Shown piece after piece: positions 5,093 through 5,793 of a stretch of 5,793 nucleotides of DNA. The first letter of the stretch is position 1. Every line of letters starts with the position of its first letter. The position numbers and the translations under genes were made by a program. The stretch comes from Synergistaceae bacterium (lineage in GTDB: Bacteria; Synergistota; Synergistia; Synergistales; Synergistaceae): assembly GCA_030539135.1 (NCBI GenBank), contig JAUNSQ010000104.1:1-5793 (forward strand), written 5' to 3'. Under the pieces are notes generated by a model. It made no database searches. It was not told the origin of the DNA and saw nothing but the letters and a program-made list of their open reading frames with translations.

Positions 5093-5692
5093 ATGAAGAA
5101 AAGGATCGCAAGGATACAGAGATGGCTGAACAGGCTTGCGGCAGCCTGTGAAAATAAAAAATGGGACTCCGCTATCGCGGAGGTCGATTGCCTCAGTGCG
5201 GAAGTACGCGATATGCGCGAGGCGATATCGGATGATATGGTCTCCGAACCACAGGAGCGCAGCGCGCCTGTTTGGGGGCTCAAGCAGAGCGTCCTATGCC
5301 TAAAGGTTCTCGCGGTCGCACTCTTGATAGTGATGTCGACCACACTGCCGCTGGCGATAGAGGCCGACAAACCATTTTCTGCCGACGTTGCGACCGCCGG
5401 GAAGGAAAAATCCCAGGAGAACCTCCACTGGGTCACGCAGGAGGAGCTGGAGCTGCTGCAGGTGCTTCGCGCGGATATGTCGCAGAGGAACAACAATAAC
5501 AATTCAATGGGGCTTGCCCCTAAATCATTGCCAGTGCGGACTTCCGCGAGGAACTCCCGAGCTGGCGGCGCTGTAAAGCAAGAAAAGCCCGCTAAAAAGA
5601 CATTTTGGGCGAAAGAAGATATTTTAGCTCTGGTGCAGGTCGGAGAAAAAGCTTTAAGAGGAGAATCTTCGGCTATAATTGTTGTTAAGTAA
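5093..5692 (+). CDS. Single-pass membrane protein of unknown family downstream of sigma factor
   Basis: A 199-residue protein that I do not recognise. Residues 1-60 are basic at the start (MKKRIARIQR) and mostly helical, with a TPR-like pattern at about 15-45 (AACENKKWDSAIAEVD). A hydrophobic segment at about 66-88 is a single transmembrane helix, followed by acidic residues; the positive-inside rule places the N-terminus in the cytoplasm and about 110 residues outside. The outer part holds two related 12-residue motifs, WVTQEELELLQV (113-124) and WAKEDILALVQV (172-183), separated by a low-complexity linker with five Asn in a row (133-137) and basic Ser/Ala/Lys residues. The ATG at 5093 is 49 bases after the sigma gene. 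Its ribosome site is only moderate (AAAGGT at 5076-5081). Topology and position suit an anti-sigma factor, but no known anti-sigma motif is seen; a SwrB-like or secretion-system accessory role is an alternative. Confidence 0.75.
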   Translation: MKKRIARIQRWLNRLAAACENKKWDSAIAEVDCLSAEVRDMREAISDDMVSEPQERSAPVWGLKQSVLCLKVLAVALLIVMSTTLPLAIEADKPFSADVATAGKEKSQENLHWVTQEELELLQVLRADMSQRNNNNNSMGLAPKSLPVRTSARNSRAGGAVKQEKPAKKTFWAKEDILALVQVGEKALRGESSAIIVVK

Positions 5693-5709
5693 GCCTGAAC
5701 AAGTATAAT
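5682..5709 (+). promoter_or_regulatory. Promoter for the gene starting at 5748
   Basis: TTGTTA at 5682-5687 (4 of 6) and a perfect TATAAT at 5704-5709 are 16 bases apart. The -35 overlaps the end of the membrane-protein gene. Transcription would start near 5716, giving a leader of about 32 bases before the GTG. Confidence 0.5.
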
Positions 5710-5747
5710 ATATAGTATTGTCAGTATATCTTAGAGGATTGGTTCAT

Positions 5748-5793
5748 GTGTCATCCCGTCCTAAACTTACAGCTGTGTTGATGTGCGCGTTGA
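5748..5793 (+). CDS. N-terminus of a probably exported protein, 3' partial
   Basis: Only 15 residues are in the window: MSSRPKLTAVLMCAL, a short basic start followed by a hydrophobic run, as at the beginning of a signal peptide or membrane anchor. The GTG at 5748 is chosen because AGAGGA at 5733-5738 lies nine bases upstream. The overlapping ATG at 5746 is out of frame and meets a stop after 11 codons. Function cannot be judged. Confidence 0.5.
   Translation, partial: MSSRPKLTAVLMCAL

Overview
The window looks like core chromosome of a diderm, Firmicutes-like anaerobe. Synergistota (for example a Synergistes/Cloacibacillus-type genome) is my best guess. This rests on a clostridial-style CodY, a DUF501 protein, an S1/YabR-type protein, a balanced base composition and strong Shine-Dalgarno sites. 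No rRNA or universal marker is present, so placement is an inference and a clostridial relative is not excluded. All genes I can support lie on the + strand.

Layout. (1) 2-2094: the 3' part of a XerC/XerD-family tyrosine recombinase, then codY, then a short CheY-like receiver protein. They are closely spaced (31 and 13 bases), probably one operon, ending in a weak hairpin plus T-run that overlaps the receiver stop codon. (2) 2100-3148: a possible promoter, an S1-domain RNA-binding protein (YabR/GSP13 type), and a DUF501 protein that starts just after the S1 stop. (3) 3179-3523: a compact tRNA operon, with near-consensus promoter, tRNA-Lys(UUU), tRNA-Glu(UUC), tRNA-Thr(CGU), all with encoded CCA, and a 13-bp intrinsic terminator. 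(4) 3580-4341: a histidine-phosphatase (phosphoglycerate mutase-like/CobC-like) gene behind a TATAAT box. (5) 4423-5692: a small sigma-70 family factor with regions 2 and 4 only, then a single-pass membrane protein of unknown family whose topology would suit an anti-sigma factor. (6) 5682-5793: a promoter and the GTG start of a probably exported protein, cut by the window end.

How it fits together. The recombinase-codY order matches the Bacillus codV-clpQ-clpY-codY locus, but the two protease genes (hslV/hslU) are missing between them. In Bacillus the flagellar/chemotaxis operon follows codY; here a divergent CheY-like receiver occupies that place and a FliA-like sigma factor lies a few genes on. 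This may be a remnant or rewiring of a motility neighbourhood (inference). The S1 and DUF501 genes both come from families that neighbour divIC/ftsB elsewhere, yet no divIC is visible.

I found no mobile element, CRISPR array or defence system. The items most worth following are the sigma factor/membrane protein pair with its internal W...QV repeat, the altered CodY effector pocket, the degenerate receiver, and a tRNA-Thr with C at the normally invariant U55.
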